Shown here piece by piece: positions 1 through 7,725 of a stretch of 62,773 nucleotides of DNA. Source of the stretch: DATFPK01 sp035264885. Lineage in GTDB: Bacteria > Actinomycetota > Thermoleophilia > Solirubrobacterales > 70-9. Positions within the stretch are counted from its first letter, which is position 1. Every line of letters begins with the position of its first letter. The notes beneath the pieces are model-generated. The model saw only the letters and a program-made list of their open reading frames with translations. It was not told the origin of the DNA and did no database searches. The position numbers were made by a program, and so were the translations under genes. The stretch is taken from contig DATFPK010000056.1 of the NCBI GenBank assembly GCA_035264885.1, positions 1 through 62,773 of the forward strand, written 5' to 3'.

Positions 1-118
1 AATCGAGGCCGCGCCCGGCGGCGAGCCAGGCCATGTACTCGCGCATCCGAGAGCGTTCGGCCAGCTCGGCAGGCGGCTCCCAGAGGAGCTCGCCTCGCTT
101 GGCTGCGGTCGGCTCCAA
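1..118 (-). CDS. acetoacetyl-CoA synthetase, N-terminal fragment (runs off the window)
   Basis: Only the first 39 or so codons lie in the window. Reading leftwards from a TTG at 118, the frame gives a short basic leader, then LLWEPPAELAERSRMREYMAWL. The LWEP start and the 'R-S-x-M-x-x-Y-M-x-W-L' helix are typical of the N-terminal extension of acetoacetate-CoA ligases (ANL superfamily, ketone-body/polyhydroxyalkanoate metabolism). The start lies 10 bp after the stop of the M28 peptidase gene on the same strand, so the two may be co-transcribed. There is no clear ribosome binding site, and the TTG is chosen because it is the only canonical start before the conserved segment. The rest of the enzyme cannot be seen. 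Confidence 0.6.
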   Translation of the reverse strand, partial: MEPTAAKRGELLWEPPAELAERSRMREYMAWLAAGRGLD

Positions 119-127
119 GGGGCCCGC

Positions 128-1357
128 TTATACCCGATGCGCCGGCTCGGGCGCGGGGAGTGACTGGCGGGCGATGTCGCGGTCGAGGGCGCGGACGAGA
201 GACACGGTGAAGACGACACAGCGGTCGAGGGCCGTGTCGTCGAGCTTGTCGGGCGCGTCGCCGTGGTTGTGGTACCAGGGCGGGCCGACGCCCTCCTCGA
301 GGCCGAGGATCGAGGTGGCGCGGAACCCGCGCGCCGTGGCGGGGAGGGCGTCGGAGTGGAAGGGGATGCGGACGGGGCGGGCGGCGAGTTCGGGCTCAGC
401 CTCGGCCACCGCCTCGCAGAGCTGGAGGAGGCGCCGGTCCATGCGGTAGGAGACGACGGCGCCCTCGCTGACGAGGTAGTGGGGGTGACCGTAGGAGAGC
501 GAGTCGAGGTTGAGGAAGAAAGTGCGCTCAGGGTCGATCTCCTTGCGGTGGGCGGCGAACCAGCGAGCCATGCCCTCGGCGTTGGCCTCCTCGGCGCCGG
601 GGAAGACGATCCAGACGTCGAGGTTGGCGGGCGGGTCCTCGTCGAGCGCGGCGGCGGCGGCGAGCACGCCCGCGACCCCGGATGCGTTGTCGTAGGCGCC
701 GGGCACGACGCGGGAGAAGGCGATGTCGACCAGGAGGCCGATCCCGATCAGGCCGCCGAACGTGGGCATGAGCTGGGCGACGTCAAGCCAGGGGGCGTCG
801 ATGCCGGCCATGCGCAGCCCGGCGATCAGGAGCAGCGGGACGATGCAGACCCAGAACATGAGGCGCATGGGGCCGAGGAGGAGGCGCCAGCGTTCGGTGA
901 GGCGCCTGGCGGCGATGGTGGAGCGGGGGGAGAAGACGAGGCCGGTCTTGGCGGCGTCGTAATGCGCGCTGAGGACGAGGCGGGCGGGCGCGGCGGGATT
1001 CGAGCCGGGGGAGACAACGTTCTGGGAGGTGCGGCGGAAGAAGAGGCGGCGGAGGATGTACAGGCGCGTGTTCTGGTCGAGGTAGAAGGATGTGGCGGCG
1101 AGCAGGACGAGCGCGAAGCCGGCCGGGGCGAAGGCGAGGGCGAGGAGGCCGCCGCCGACGGCGAGCACGAGGTGCAGCGCGAGGACCAGCGAGTACTCGG
1201 GGTGGACGTAGGTCGGCTCCACGTCTGCCCGGCGCCCCATGGACCGCAGGCGCTCAGCCAGCCAGTTCGCCGCCCGCCGTTCGGCATCCGTCCCGGGCCA
1301 CCGGCCCCTGAAGGAACAGAGCTTCTCGATCACCTCTCGGCGTCCGGCGGCGTCCAC
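128..1357 (-). CDS. M28-family zinc peptidase with internal membrane segments
   Basis: Zn-dependent exopeptidase-like protein of 409 residues. The M28 metal ligands can be followed in order: H132 and D134 in SAHYDA, D223 in AYDNASG, the E256-E257 pair in PGAEEAN, D285 in LNLDSL and a late histidine in YHNHGDA (about 363-365). Hydrophobic segments at about 57-95 and 165-215 are inserted between the first ligand and the rest, so this is a membrane-embedded relative of aminopeptidases and glutaminyl cyclases, not a secreted enzyme. The start is GTG; a GATAAT hexamer lies about nine bases upstream. The substrate cannot be told from sequence. A tRNA-Leu gene starts 45 bp upstream on the other strand. 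Confidence 0.8.
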   Translation of the reverse strand: MDAAGRREVIEKLCSFRGRWPGTDAERRAANWLAERLRSMGRRADVEPTYVHPEYSLVLALHLVLAVGGGLLALAFAPAGFALVLLAATSFYLDQNTRLYILRRLFFRRTSQNVVSPGSNPAAPARLVLSAHYDAAKTGLVFSPRSTIAARRLTERWRLLLGPMRLMFWVCIVPLLLIAGLRMAGIDAPWLDVAQLMPTFGGLIGIGLLVDIAFSRVVPGAYDNASGVAGVLAAAAALDEDPPANLDVWIVFPGAEEANAEGMARWFAAHRKEIDPERTFFLNLDSLSYGHPHYLVSEGAVVSYRMDRRLLQLCEAVAEAEPELAARPVRIPFHSDALPATARGFRATSILGLEEGVGPPWYHNHGDAPDKLDDTALDRCVVFTVSLVRALDRDIARQSLPAPEPAHRV

Positions 1358-1402
1358 GGAGGCGGGATTATCGCCGGGAGGGCGCTCTATCGTTCGCGCT
1401 GG

Positions 1403-1486
1403 GCCGGAGTGGCGGAACCGGAATACGCGATCGACTCAAAATCGATTGCCCGAAAGGGCTTGTGGGTTCGAATCCCACCTCCGGCA
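1403..1486 (+). tRNA. tRNA-Leu(CAA)
   Basis: The acceptor arms GCCGGAG and CTCCGGC pair perfectly. The anticodon stem ATCGA/TCGAT encloses loop CTCAAAA, giving anticodon CAA. A long variable arm marks a class II (Leu-type) tRNA, and the T arm is GTGGG-TTCGAAT-CCCAC. The discriminator base is A and the 3' CCA is not encoded. Confidence 0.95.
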
Positions 1487-1512
1487 CTTCCCAGTGCGGG
1501 ACCCGGCGGCGG

Positions 1513-2046
1513 CTAGGCCGGCTGGACGCCGCGCTCGTCGGGCGGTGGAGCGCCGGCCCCGTAGTCCTCACCGGAGCCGATTGCCCGCTCCTCCTCGACG
1601 TGCCACTCCTGGTTGAAGGCGATCATCGCGACGGCGATCAGGAGCACCTGGAGCGGGATGAGGATGATCACCAGGAGCCCCAGCAGCTCGACCGGGATCA
1701 GCGCTTCGTCGAACCCCGCCTTATCGCGCGAGAACCAGCTCGGCGCGGCTACAGCGCAGAAGATCAGCAACAGGATCGCCGAAGCGGCCGCCACCGGGAG
1801 GATCCCGCGGCTCCATCGGGCGACGAGGAAGGCGAACAGGACGTAGAGGAGGACGTAGAGGATGCAGAGCAGCCCCATGCCGATTCCTCCCTCGAGGAGG
1901 CTGAACCCGCCGATCGTCACGATCGCCGCGACGACGGCCGAAGCGAGCAGGAGCAGCACGACGATCCACTTCGTCGTCGCCGACTCCGGTTTCTCGCGGT
2001 TGGGTCGCCAGAGCTCGTACCCTGGCCTGACCTCTCCTACGGCCAC
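1513..2046 (-). CDS. hypothetical four-helix membrane protein
   Basis: A protein of 177 residues that I do not recognise. A short polar N-terminus (GEVRPGYELWRPNREKPES) precedes four hydrophobic helices at roughly 28-50, 54-75, 80-97 and 112-140. An acidic, Gly/Pro-rich cytoplasmic tail follows. The frame stays open upstream into the tRNA-Leu(UAG) gene, but that part only translates the tRNA complement. The GTG at 2046 is preferred because a TATGAT box ends exactly six bases before it, the arrangement of a leaderless message. It sits alone between two tRNA genes on the opposite strand. Confidence 0.6.
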   Translation of the reverse strand: MAVGEVRPGYELWRPNREKPESATTKWIVVLLLLASAVVAAIVTIGGFSLLEGGIGMGLLCILYVLLYVLFAFLVARWSRGILPVAAASAILLLIFCAVAAPSWFSRDKAGFDEALIPVELLGLLVIILIPLQVLLIAVAMIAFNQEWHVEEERAIGSGEDYGAGAPPPDERGVQPA

Positions 2047-2058
2047 GGCGCGATCATA
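2047..2058 (-). promoter_or_regulatory. leaderless-type promoter (-10 TATGAT)
   Basis: Reading leftwards, TATGAT (2058-2053) is followed by CGCGCC and directly by the GTG start at 2046. Transcription starting about seven bases after the hexamer would begin at the start codon. No good -35 hexamer is evident. Confidence 0.55.
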
Positions 2059-2096
2059 GAATTTCCCGGCGTCGCACGCGACACTTCTTCCTGCAG

Positions 2097-2179
2097 GCGG
2101 ACGTGGCGGAAATGGAAGACGCGCCAGGTTTAGGTCCTGGTGGGCTTTGCCCGTGGAGGTTCGAGTCCTCTCGTCCGCA
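2097..2179 (+). tRNA. tRNA-Leu(TAG)
   Basis: Acceptor GCGGACG pairs with CGTCCGC. The anticodon stem CCAGG/CCTGG encloses loop TTTAGGT, giving anticodon UAG. A long variable arm is present and the T arm is GGAGG-TTCGAGT-CCTCT (four of five pairs canonical). The discriminator is A and CCA is not encoded. It is the first of four tRNA genes within 620 bp. Confidence 0.95.
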
Positions 2180-2421
2180 TCACTCCTTCGGTCCACGAAT
2201 TGGCCGAGAAGCTGGACGGTCGGCCGATGCGCGACCGAGATGTCGCGAGGCGGTGCCCCGACTCACCCCAGCGGCTCGGCCACTCGGATCACTGGCACGC
2301 CGGCTTCGAAGAGAGCTGACGGCTTGCTCCACGAGACAATCCGGGTAGCGTGCCACGAACGTATGTGCGCACCGAACGCGGACGGACTCGCGCGCCCTGG
2401 CGCTACGATCCGCGCCCCCCG

Positions 2422-2493
2422 GGGGGAGTGAGATAACGGCTATTCGCGGGGTCTCCAAAACCCTGAATCCGGGTTCGAATCCCGGCTCCCCCG
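2422..2493 (+). tRNA. tRNA-Trp(CCA) with a weak D arm
   Basis: Acceptor GGGGGAG pairs with CTCCCCC. The anticodon stem GGGGT/ACCCT (with one G-U) encloses loop CTCCAAA, giving anticodon CCA. The T arm CCGGG-TTCGAAT-CCCGG is perfect. Discriminator G73 matches bacterial tRNA-Trp. The D stem is odd: AGAT against ATTC gives an A-C mismatch, a G-U and two A-U pairs, and the variable loop is only four bases, so the gene is 72 nt. The end pair is G1-C72, where E. coli tRNA-Trp has A1-U72. Confidence 0.88.
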
Positions 2494-2520
2494 CTCGAGC
2501 ACGCCTATCATTCGAGCCGC

Positions 2521-2591
2521 GCGGGCGTGGTGTAAAGGCTGCACAAGAGCCTTCCAAGCTCTTAGTACGGGTTCGATTCCCGTCGCCCGCT
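2521..2591 (+). tRNA. tRNA-Gly(TCC)
   Basis: Acceptor GCGGGCG pairs with CGCCCGC. The anticodon stem AGAGC/GCTCT encloses loop CTTCCAA (anticodon UCC). The D stem GTGT/GCAC is intact and the T arm is ACGGG-TTCGATT-CCCGT. The discriminator is U and CCA is not encoded. Confidence 0.95.
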
Positions 2592-2634
2592 TTAGGTTCG
2601 AGGTCGGCGGAACTGCCCTAGACTCAGCGCCCCA

Positions 2635-2708
2635 CGGGGCGTGGCGCAGTCTGGTAGCGCATTCGGCTGGGGGCCGAAAGGTCGCTGGTTCAAATCCAGT
2701 CGCCCCGA
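2635..2708 (+). tRNA. tRNA-Pro(GGG)
   Basis: Acceptor CGGGGCG pairs with CGCCCCG; C1-G72 is the usual proline signature. The anticodon stem TTCGG/CCGAA encloses loop CTGGGGG (anticodon GGG). The T arm is GCTGG-TTCAAAT-CCAGT and the discriminator is A. Confidence 0.95.
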
Positions 2709-2814
2709 CTACTCTCCGGTCCGCTGGACGCGCGTGTCGCAGAAGCGGCGCGGGCTGTCGGAGAAAGCCCGATGCGGGTGTATGTTCGGCCGACCGACGA
2801 CCGAGAGGAGCGAG

Positions 2815-3096
2815 ATGTTCGCACGCGTAGTCAGGTTCACCGATGTCGATGCGGATCACCTGGGGGAGCGGGTGTCCGACGTCGAGTCCCGCGAGGGGCC
2901 GCCCGTCGACATCCCCGCGAAGGAGATTCAGATCCTGCACGACGCCGACCAGGGGACGGCGGTCGTGATCCAGCTGTTCGACAGCGCCGACGACATGGCC
3001 GCGGCGGAGGGCCCGCTTCAGGACATGGATCCGTCGGACACGCCGGGCACGCGCGCCTCCGTCGACCGCTGCGAGGTCAAGGCCCGCCTGGGCTGA
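2815..3096 (+). CDS. small ABM-like alpha/beta-barrel protein, function unknown
   Basis: A 93-residue protein starting MFARVVRFTDVD. The pattern of a strand, a helix, a short strand (AVVIQLFDSADDM) and a final strand resembles dimeric alpha/beta-barrel proteins of the antibiotic-biosynthesis-monooxygenase type. Many of these are uncharacterised and lack obvious catalytic residues. The ATG is chosen because GAGAGGAG sits just before it; a TATGTT hexamer at 2781-2786 could be its -10 box. The frame is open upstream into tRNA-Pro, but that part is not coding. A GNAT acetyltransferase follows 36 bp downstream. Confidence 0.75.
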   Translation: MFARVVRFTDVDADHLGERVSDVESREGPPVDIPAKEIQILHDADQGTAVVIQLFDSADDMAAAEGPLQDMDPSDTPGTRASVDRCEVKARLG

Positions 3097-3119
3097 GGGT
3101 TTCCCCCGCGCACGGCCCG

Positions 3120-3125
3120 TACGCT
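3120..3125 (+). promoter_or_regulatory. -10 box TACGCT, leaderless arrangement
   Basis: TACGCT ends seven bases before the ATG at 3133, and there is no ribosome binding site between them. The gene therefore probably has its own leaderless promoter despite following another gene closely. Confidence 0.45.
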
Positions 3126-3132
3126 CGGCGCG

Positions 3133-3621
3133 ATGCAGATCCGCAGGGCGGAGGTCGACGACGCGCCGGCGATGGCGCGGCAGATGCGCGCCGTCGTCGA
3201 GGAGGGTCGCTGGCTCGCCAGCGAGGTCGATCGCAGCGTCGACGACCTGACCCAGATGTTCCAAACCGGCCTCGAGGCCGGGCACATCCTGCTCGTCCTC
3301 GACGACGACGGCGAGATCCTCGGCGCAGCCGGGGTGCACCCCACCGGAGTCGAGGGCGTCCACAGCCTCGGCATGTCCCTCCTGGCCGAGCACCGCGGCT
3401 CGGGCTGGGGCCGCCGCCTCCTCGACGCGGCGCTGGCGGAGGCCGTGGAGGCCGGCGTCCGCAAGATCGAGCTCGAGGTCTTCCCCGACAACCCCCGCGC
3501 GATCGCCCTCTACGTGTCGGCCGGGTTCGACGTCGAGGGCATGAAGCGCGACCACTACCCCCGGCTGGACGGCACCCTCCGCTCCGCCCTCCTGATGGCC
3601 CGGTTCCTTCGGCCGGGCTAG
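3133..3621 (+). CDS. GNAT-family N-acetyltransferase
   Basis: A 162-residue single-domain acetyltransferase, the usual length for the family. Acetyl-CoA binding motif A is visible as RGSGWGRRLL (R88 onwards) after the central strand VHSLGMSLL. The final motif is a typical 'NPRAIALYVSAGFDVEG' helix-strand. It would transfer an acetyl group to an amine or protein N-terminus; the acceptor cannot be deduced. Its stop overlaps the stop of the convergent PAP2 gene by 4 bp. Confidence 0.88.
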   Translation: MQIRRAEVDDAPAMARQMRAVVEEGRWLASEVDRSVDDLTQMFQTGLEAGHILLVLDDDGEILGAAGVHPTGVEGVHSLGMSLLAEHRGSGWGRRLLDAALAEAVEAGVRKIELEVFPDNPRAIALYVSAGFDVEGMKRDHYPRLDGTLRSALLMARFLRPG

Positions 3622-4697
3622 CCGCTCGGCTGCGGTCGCGCCACGTCGACCCCGGTCAGCAGTCGCGCCAGGAGCAGCGCCGCGGCGCCGATCGCCATCC
3701 CCGCGACGTCGTCGAGCACGTAGTGCCAGCCGAGGTAGACCGTCGCCACCCAGGTCAGCACGAGCCACACCCAGAGCACGACCCTCAGCCTCCGTCCGGC
3801 GCCGAACTTGTAGGCGGCGAGCAGGGCCGTGAAGCTCATCGCGACGTGGAGCGACGCGAAGGCGGCGATCGCCTGCGGCGTGCCGCCTGCCGGATCGGCG
3901 AGGAACCCCTGCCGGTCGTCCATCAGCAGTTCCTGAAGGCGCGTCACCTCGGTGGGCGGGAGCGCCGCGAATGCCCCCGGGTCGTGGTAGATGGGCCCGA
4001 GCGATGGTAGGAGGAAGTAGCTGGCGATCCCGAGCACCCAGTTGATCGACAGCGCGGTCGCGTACAGCAGCCCTGCCTGCAACCGCTCCGAGAAGACGAG
4101 CGCGACCCCCAGCGACAGCGGCAGGAAGACGATGAATGCGACGTAGAAGGTCGAGAGAACGTGGGCCGAGACGCCCGTCCCGAGCAGGTCGTGGAGCAAG
4201 ACCCAGGGCTCGGTCCCGAAGAACATCGCCCGTTCGACGTCCATGAGCCGGCCGTCGAAGAGGTCCCCGGGCCGCAGCAGCGGCACCGACGCCTTGAGGT
4301 TCCGATACGCGAGGTAGGTGACGTAGAAGGCGACGATCGCGGTCAGAACCGCGGCCATCCGCCTCGGCGTCCACCGCTCCCGCCGCACCCTGGCCATCGC
4401 CGTTCGCGAAGGTCGTCCTCCGCAGAATCGCCGCGCCCGCAGGAAGACGTCGAGCAGGACCAGCAGCGCCACGCCCGCCCCGACCTCGAGAACGTAGAGG
4501 GCGGCGACGTGGTCCGGATCGCGGAAGGCGAACCCGGCTTCGGCAGTGACGATCAACGCGGCGACCAGTGTGAACGCAGCGACGATCGGCGCGGCCAGGA
4601 TCGGGCGCCAATCCGACGCGCCGGCCACATGCGCCCGAAGCGCGGGCGCAAAGCCGCGCTCGGCGCCGAGGTGGGCGGTGGGCTCCCGGGTCGACAC
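3618..4697 (-). CDS. PAP2-superfamily membrane phosphatase (inositolphosphotransferase-like)
   Basis: A membrane protein of 359 residues with about six to seven hydrophobic helices. The PAP2_3 (Aur1/Ipt1-like) signatures are FASLHVAMS (catalytic-loop histidine) and YLGWHYVLDDVAG (second histidine and aspartate), following LPSLGP. Such proteins dephosphorylate or transfer lipid phosphates at the outer membrane face. The N-terminal third holds two helices and a basic linker before the highly conserved 'FYVTYLAYRNLK' segment. The start is GTG, with TAGGCT seven bases upstream. It is divergent from a clear paralogue at 4800. Confidence 0.82.
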   Translation of the reverse strand: MSTREPTAHLGAERGFAPALRAHVAGASDWRPILAAPIVAAFTLVAALIVTAEAGFAFRDPDHVAALYVLEVGAGVALLVLLDVFLRARRFCGGRPSRTAMARVRRERWTPRRMAAVLTAIVAFYVTYLAYRNLKASVPLLRPGDLFDGRLMDVERAMFFGTEPWVLLHDLLGTGVSAHVLSTFYVAFIVFLPLSLGVALVFSERLQAGLLYATALSINWVLGIASYFLLPSLGPIYHDPGAFAALPPTEVTRLQELLMDDRQGFLADPAGGTPQAIAAFASLHVAMSFTALLAAYKFGAGRRLRVVLWVWLVLTWVATVYLGWHYVLDDVAGMAIGAAALLLARLLTGVDVARPQPSG

Positions 4698-4704
4698 CGA
4701 CGGA

Positions 4705-4710
4705 AGCCTA
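4705..4710 (-). promoter_or_regulatory. -10 box TAGGCT, leaderless arrangement
   Basis: Reading leftwards, TAGGCT is followed after seven bases by the GTG start at 4697. It lies inside the 102-bp region shared with the divergent paralogue. Confidence 0.45.
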
Positions 4711-4799
4711 GGTAGTCCGGGCGCGTCCCGGGTCGGTAACCGTCACGGTTCGCCCCTGGAGTTAAAGAGTCGTTACTTCGACTACCCTGCGCCGTCGGT

Positions 4800-5957
4800 T
4801 TGGCCTCCTCTCCCTCAAGTACCCGCCCGCTTCCCGACGGGCCCCAGTTCGTACCTTCCTCGCGGCCGCCGTTCTCCCAGCCGCGGACGGTGGGAGCGGG
4901 CGACGGCGCGAACGAGATCACGACCCGCCAGTTCCTCGCGCCCCTCGTGATCGGCGCCGCCGCCCTGGTCCTCATGCTGACCGTCGCGGCGGTCGAGGGC
5001 CTCCCGGTGCGGGACCCAGACGCGCGCTACGTCGGCTCGCCGCTGGCGCTGATCGCCCTGATCTGCGCCCTCTTCGTCGTCCTCGACGTCGTCCCCAGGT
5101 CGGTGCGCCGGAGCCGCTCCTCCGGCGCCGGCCCCGGCGAGACCGTGCGCCGGGTCTTCACCGAGCGCTGGTGGGGCCGCCGCGGCCTGATCGTCCTCGT
5201 CTGCATCATCGGCTTCTACGCCACCTACCTCGCCTACCGAAACCTGAAGAGCTTCCTGCCGTTCGTCACCGGCAACGTCCTGAACGACTCGTGGCTGCTC
5301 GCCCTCGACCAGGACATGTTCTTCGGCCACGACCCCGCGACGCTCATGCACGACCTGCTCGGGACAGGACTCGCCGCCGGGGCCCTCTCCGCCGTCTACC
5401 TCGCCTTCCTCACGTTCGTGCCCCTCTCCCTCGGCGTCGCCCTCGTCTGGTCCTCCCGCGTCTCGGCGGGGCTCTGGTACGTCACCGCGCTGACGATCGA
5501 CTGGATGCTCGGCGCGCTCAGCTACTACCTGCTGCCCTCGCTCGGTCCGGTCTACGCAAGACCGGACCTGTTCGCCGGCCTCCCCGACACCGGGGTGTCG
5601 CAACTTCAGGCAACCCTGCTCGAGGACCGGCAGGAGGTCGTCGCGAACCCGCAGGCCTCCGACGCCGTCCAGAGCATCGCCGGCTTCGCCTCGCTCCACG
5701 TCGCGGTGATCCTCACGGCCGCCCTGATCGCCCAGCTCGTCGGGGCCGCCCGCCTCGTCGCCGCCGCCCTCTGGACCTTCCTCGGCCTCACCGTCGTCTC
5801 CACGATCTACTTCGGCTGGCACTACCTGATCGATGACCTCGCCGGCGCCGCGATCGGCCTGCTCGCCGTCTACCTCGGCGGCCTCCTCGTCGGCTTCCGC
5901 CCCCCGCCATTCGGCAGCGGCGAGGCGGTGAGGCAACGGAGCTCGGGCACGGTTTAG
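4800..5957 (+). CDS. PAP2-superfamily membrane phosphatase, paralogue of the divergent gene
   Basis: A protein of 385 residues collinear with its divergent neighbour: FYATYLAYRNLKSFLPF, MFFGHDP, LPSLGP, FASLHVAV and YFGWHYLIDDLAG repeat the same order of motifs. The two genes therefore arose by an inverted duplication. The catalytic histidines and the aspartate of PAP2_3 are present. The chosen start is TTG at 4800, with TACCCT 11 bases upstream and no ribosome binding site; the start is uncertain within the disordered first 40 residues. The likely role is hydrolysis or transfer of a lipid-linked phosphate. A terminator hairpin follows directly. Confidence 0.8.
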   Translation: MASSPSSTRPLPDGPQFVPSSRPPFSQPRTVGAGDGANEITTRQFLAPLVIGAAALVLMLTVAAVEGLPVRDPDARYVGSPLALIALICALFVVLDVVPRSVRRSRSSGAGPGETVRRVFTERWWGRRGLIVLVCIIGFYATYLAYRNLKSFLPFVTGNVLNDSWLLALDQDMFFGHDPATLMHDLLGTGLAAGALSAVYLAFLTFVPLSLGVALVWSSRVSAGLWYVTALTIDWMLGALSYYLLPSLGPVYARPDLFAGLPDTGVSQLQATLLEDRQEVVANPQASDAVQSIAGFASLHVAVILTAALIAQLVGAARLVAAALWTFLGLTVVSTIYFGWHYLIDDLAGAAIGLLAVYLGGLLVGFRPPPFGSGEAVRQRSSGTV

Positions 5958-5959
5958 GC

Positions 5960-5994
5960 CCGAGAACCCGACCGCGGCACGACTCGGGTCTCGG
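5960..5994. terminator. hairpin between convergent genes
   Basis: The arms CCGAGAACCCGA and TCGGGTCTCGG pair with one bulged base around a 12-nt loop. It sits between the stop of the PAP2 gene and the stop of the ABC permease on the other strand. There is no U tract, as is usual in high-GC actinobacteria. Confidence 0.5.
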
Positions 5995-6002
5995 CGGCGG
6001 CG

Positions 6003-6785
6003 CTAGTCGATCAGCCGCCGGCTCATCCGCCGGACGGCGATCCGCCACATCAGGAGCGCGAAGGCGATCAGCGACGCGAAGCGCAGCAGATCGGTCGCCT
6101 GGAAACCGAAGCAGGCGTGGCGCACCAGCTCGACGAGCTGGTGCAGCGGGTTGACCTGGGCGGCGATCTGGAAGCCCTGCGGTAGGTCGTCGATCGGGAA
6201 GAACGTGCCGGCGACCAGGAAAAGCGGGGTGATCACCAGCGTCGTCACGTAGTTGAACTGGTCGATCTTGGCGACGCTCGCCGCGACCGCGATGCCGAAG
6301 CCGGCGAAGCCGAGCGCGGTCGCGAAGCAGAACAGCGGCACGACCAGCATCCCCGGTGAGGGGTCGAGCCCGAACAGCATCGTCACGATCAGCGGGAAAC
6401 AGCCGAAGATCGAGGCCCGAAGGCCGATCCAGAGCATCTCGGCCGAGACCAGCTCCTCGACGTCGACCGGCGCCGCGAGGATCGCGTCGTAGGTGCGCTG
6501 GAACCGCTCCTTGACGAAGGTGCCGAACATCGCCGGAAAGGCGCTCGAGAAGATCACCGCGGTGGCGACCATCCCCGTCCCGACGAACTCCACGTAGTCG
6601 AGCCCGTCGACCTTGTCGACGACCGTCACGCCCAGGCCGAGGCCGAAGGCCAGCAGGTACACGACCGGCTCGAGCAGGCTCGAGAAGGCCGTCGCCTTCC
6701 AGAAGGTCCGGAAGTTCGCCACCTCGCGGCTCATCACGCCCGTGATCGCGGCCGGCTCGAGGCGCCGGACGCCGACGTCGCTCAC
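6003..6785 (-). CDS. ABC-2 type multidrug exporter permease (DrrB-like)
   Basis: A 260-residue membrane permease with six helices. It carries the ABC-2 transporter hallmarks: an N-terminal amphipathic segment, 'FSSLLEPVVYLLAFGLGLG', 'KERFQRTYDAILAAPV' in the first cytoplasmic region, and 'LVAGTFFPIDDLPQGFQ' before the last helices. The start is GTG at 6785; its GTGA overlaps the TGA of the ATPase gene by 4 bp, so translation is coupled and the two form one complex. The ATPase is of the daunorubicin-resistance type, so the role is probably drug or lipid export. Confidence 0.88.
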   Translation of the reverse strand: MSDVGVRRLEPAAITGVMSREVANFRTFWKATAFSSLLEPVVYLLAFGLGLGVTVVDKVDGLDYVEFVGTGMVATAVIFSSAFPAMFGTFVKERFQRTYDAILAAPVDVEELVSAEMLWIGLRASIFGCFPLIVTMLFGLDPSPGMLVVPLFCFATALGFAGFGIAVAASVAKIDQFNYVTTLVITPLFLVAGTFFPIDDLPQGFQIAAQVNPLHQLVELVRHACFGFQATDLLRFASLIAFALLMWRIAVRRMSRRLID

Positions 6786-7672
6786 TCCGCCTCCTCCCCG
6801 GTGAGCAGGACGAAGACGTCCTCGAGCGACGCCGCCCGGCGAATCGCCTCCGGCGGAACCTCGCCGTCCTCGGCTCGCTCGGCCCCGACGATCGCGATCG
6901 CCGGGCCCGCCGGGCGGACCGCGAGGCCCTGGCGCTCGGCGTTCGCGCGGACCTCGGCCAGGCGGGAGGGCGGCCCGTAGACCTCGGCCGTCTCCCGCCC
7001 TGCGTGCTCGCTGATCAGCTCGTGGGGCCGCCCCCGCGCGATCACCTTGCCGGCGGCCATCACCGCCACCTCGTCGGCGAGCCGTTCCGCCTCCTCGATG
7101 TAGTGCGTCGACATCAGGATCGTCACCCCTTCGGTACGCAGGCCGTCGATCAGCGACCACAGCTCGGTGCGGATCTGGGGGTCGAGGCCGACGGTCGGCT
7201 CGTCGAGCAGCGCCAGCCTGGGCCGGTGGATCAGGCCGCGGGCAAGCAGAAGGCGCCGCCGCATGCCGCCGGAGAGCTTGTCGACGGCGTCACGGCGGCG
7301 CCCGGTCAGGCGCGCGAGCCGCAGGCCGCGATCGATCGCCTCCTGAACGTCCTGCACGCGGTAGAGGCGGGCGAAGACCGCGAGGTTGTCCTCGACGGTG
7401 ACGTCGACGTCGAGATTGTCGAGCTGCGGGGTCACGCCCATCTCCGCCCGCGCCGCCTTCGCCTCCTCCGGCAGGTGGCGGCCGAGGACCTCGATCCGGC
7501 CTTCGTCGGCGATCGCCTGGCCGGTCAGCAGCCGCATGGTCGTCGACTTGCCGGCGCCGTTGGGCCCGAGCAGGCCGAGACAGATACCCTCCGGTACCTC
7601 GAGGTCGAGCCCGCCCACGGCCGTGATCGGGCCGAACCGCTTCCGCACTCCGCTCATCCGTATGGCGGCCAT
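6782..7672 (-). CDS. ABC exporter ATP-binding protein (DrrA-like)
   Basis: A 296-residue nucleotide-binding protein. Walker A is GPNGAGKST (36-44), the signature is LSGGMRRRLLLARGL, Walker B is LALLDEPTVGLDP, and the switch histidine lies in LMSTHYIEEAERLAD. The C-terminal extension after about residue 225 is characteristic of the DrrA subfamily. The ATG at 7672 is chosen because the ABC fold starts immediately after it; a second ATG five codons later is possible. It shares a 105-bp regulatory region with the divergent DHA2 exporter, suggesting joint control of two drug exporters. Confidence 0.9.
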   Translation of the reverse strand: MAAIRMSGVRKRFGPITAVGGLDLEVPEGICLGLLGPNGAGKSTTMRLLTGQAIADEGRIEVLGRHLPEEAKAARAEMGVTPQLDNLDVDVTVEDNLAVFARLYRVQDVQEAIDRGLRLARLTGRRRDAVDKLSGGMRRRLLLARGLIHRPRLALLDEPTVGLDPQIRTELWSLIDGLRTEGVTILMSTHYIEEAERLADEVAVMAAGKVIARGRPHELISEHAGRETAEVYGPPSRLAEVRANAERQGLAVRPAGPAIAIVGAERAEDGEVPPEAIRRAASLEDVFVLLTGEEAE

Positions 7673-7725
7673 CGAACCCAGGGTGGCAGAGTCGCTCTTC
7701 GGCTTCCCTCCGTCCACGAGTCCTG

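Noticed and set aside
263..1516. Long rightward frame opposite the M28 gene
   Set aside because: It mirrors a well-supported gene and is low-complexity (Gly/Glu/Ala), as expected of shadow frames at high GC. Similar long frames opposite the drug exporter, mce and dehydrogenase genes were dropped for the same reason.
2263..2421. Leftward open frame between tRNA-Leu(UAG) and tRNA-Trp, ending VPVIRVAEPLG
   Set aside because: It has no start codon before running into the tRNA-Trp complement, and no family is recognised. It could be a gene remnant, but nothing supports this.
2180..2557. Leftward frame containing a GFEPGF peptide
   Set aside because: The peptide is the translation of the complement of a tRNA T arm, a common artefact. 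The same pattern appears in other long frames over tRNA genes.
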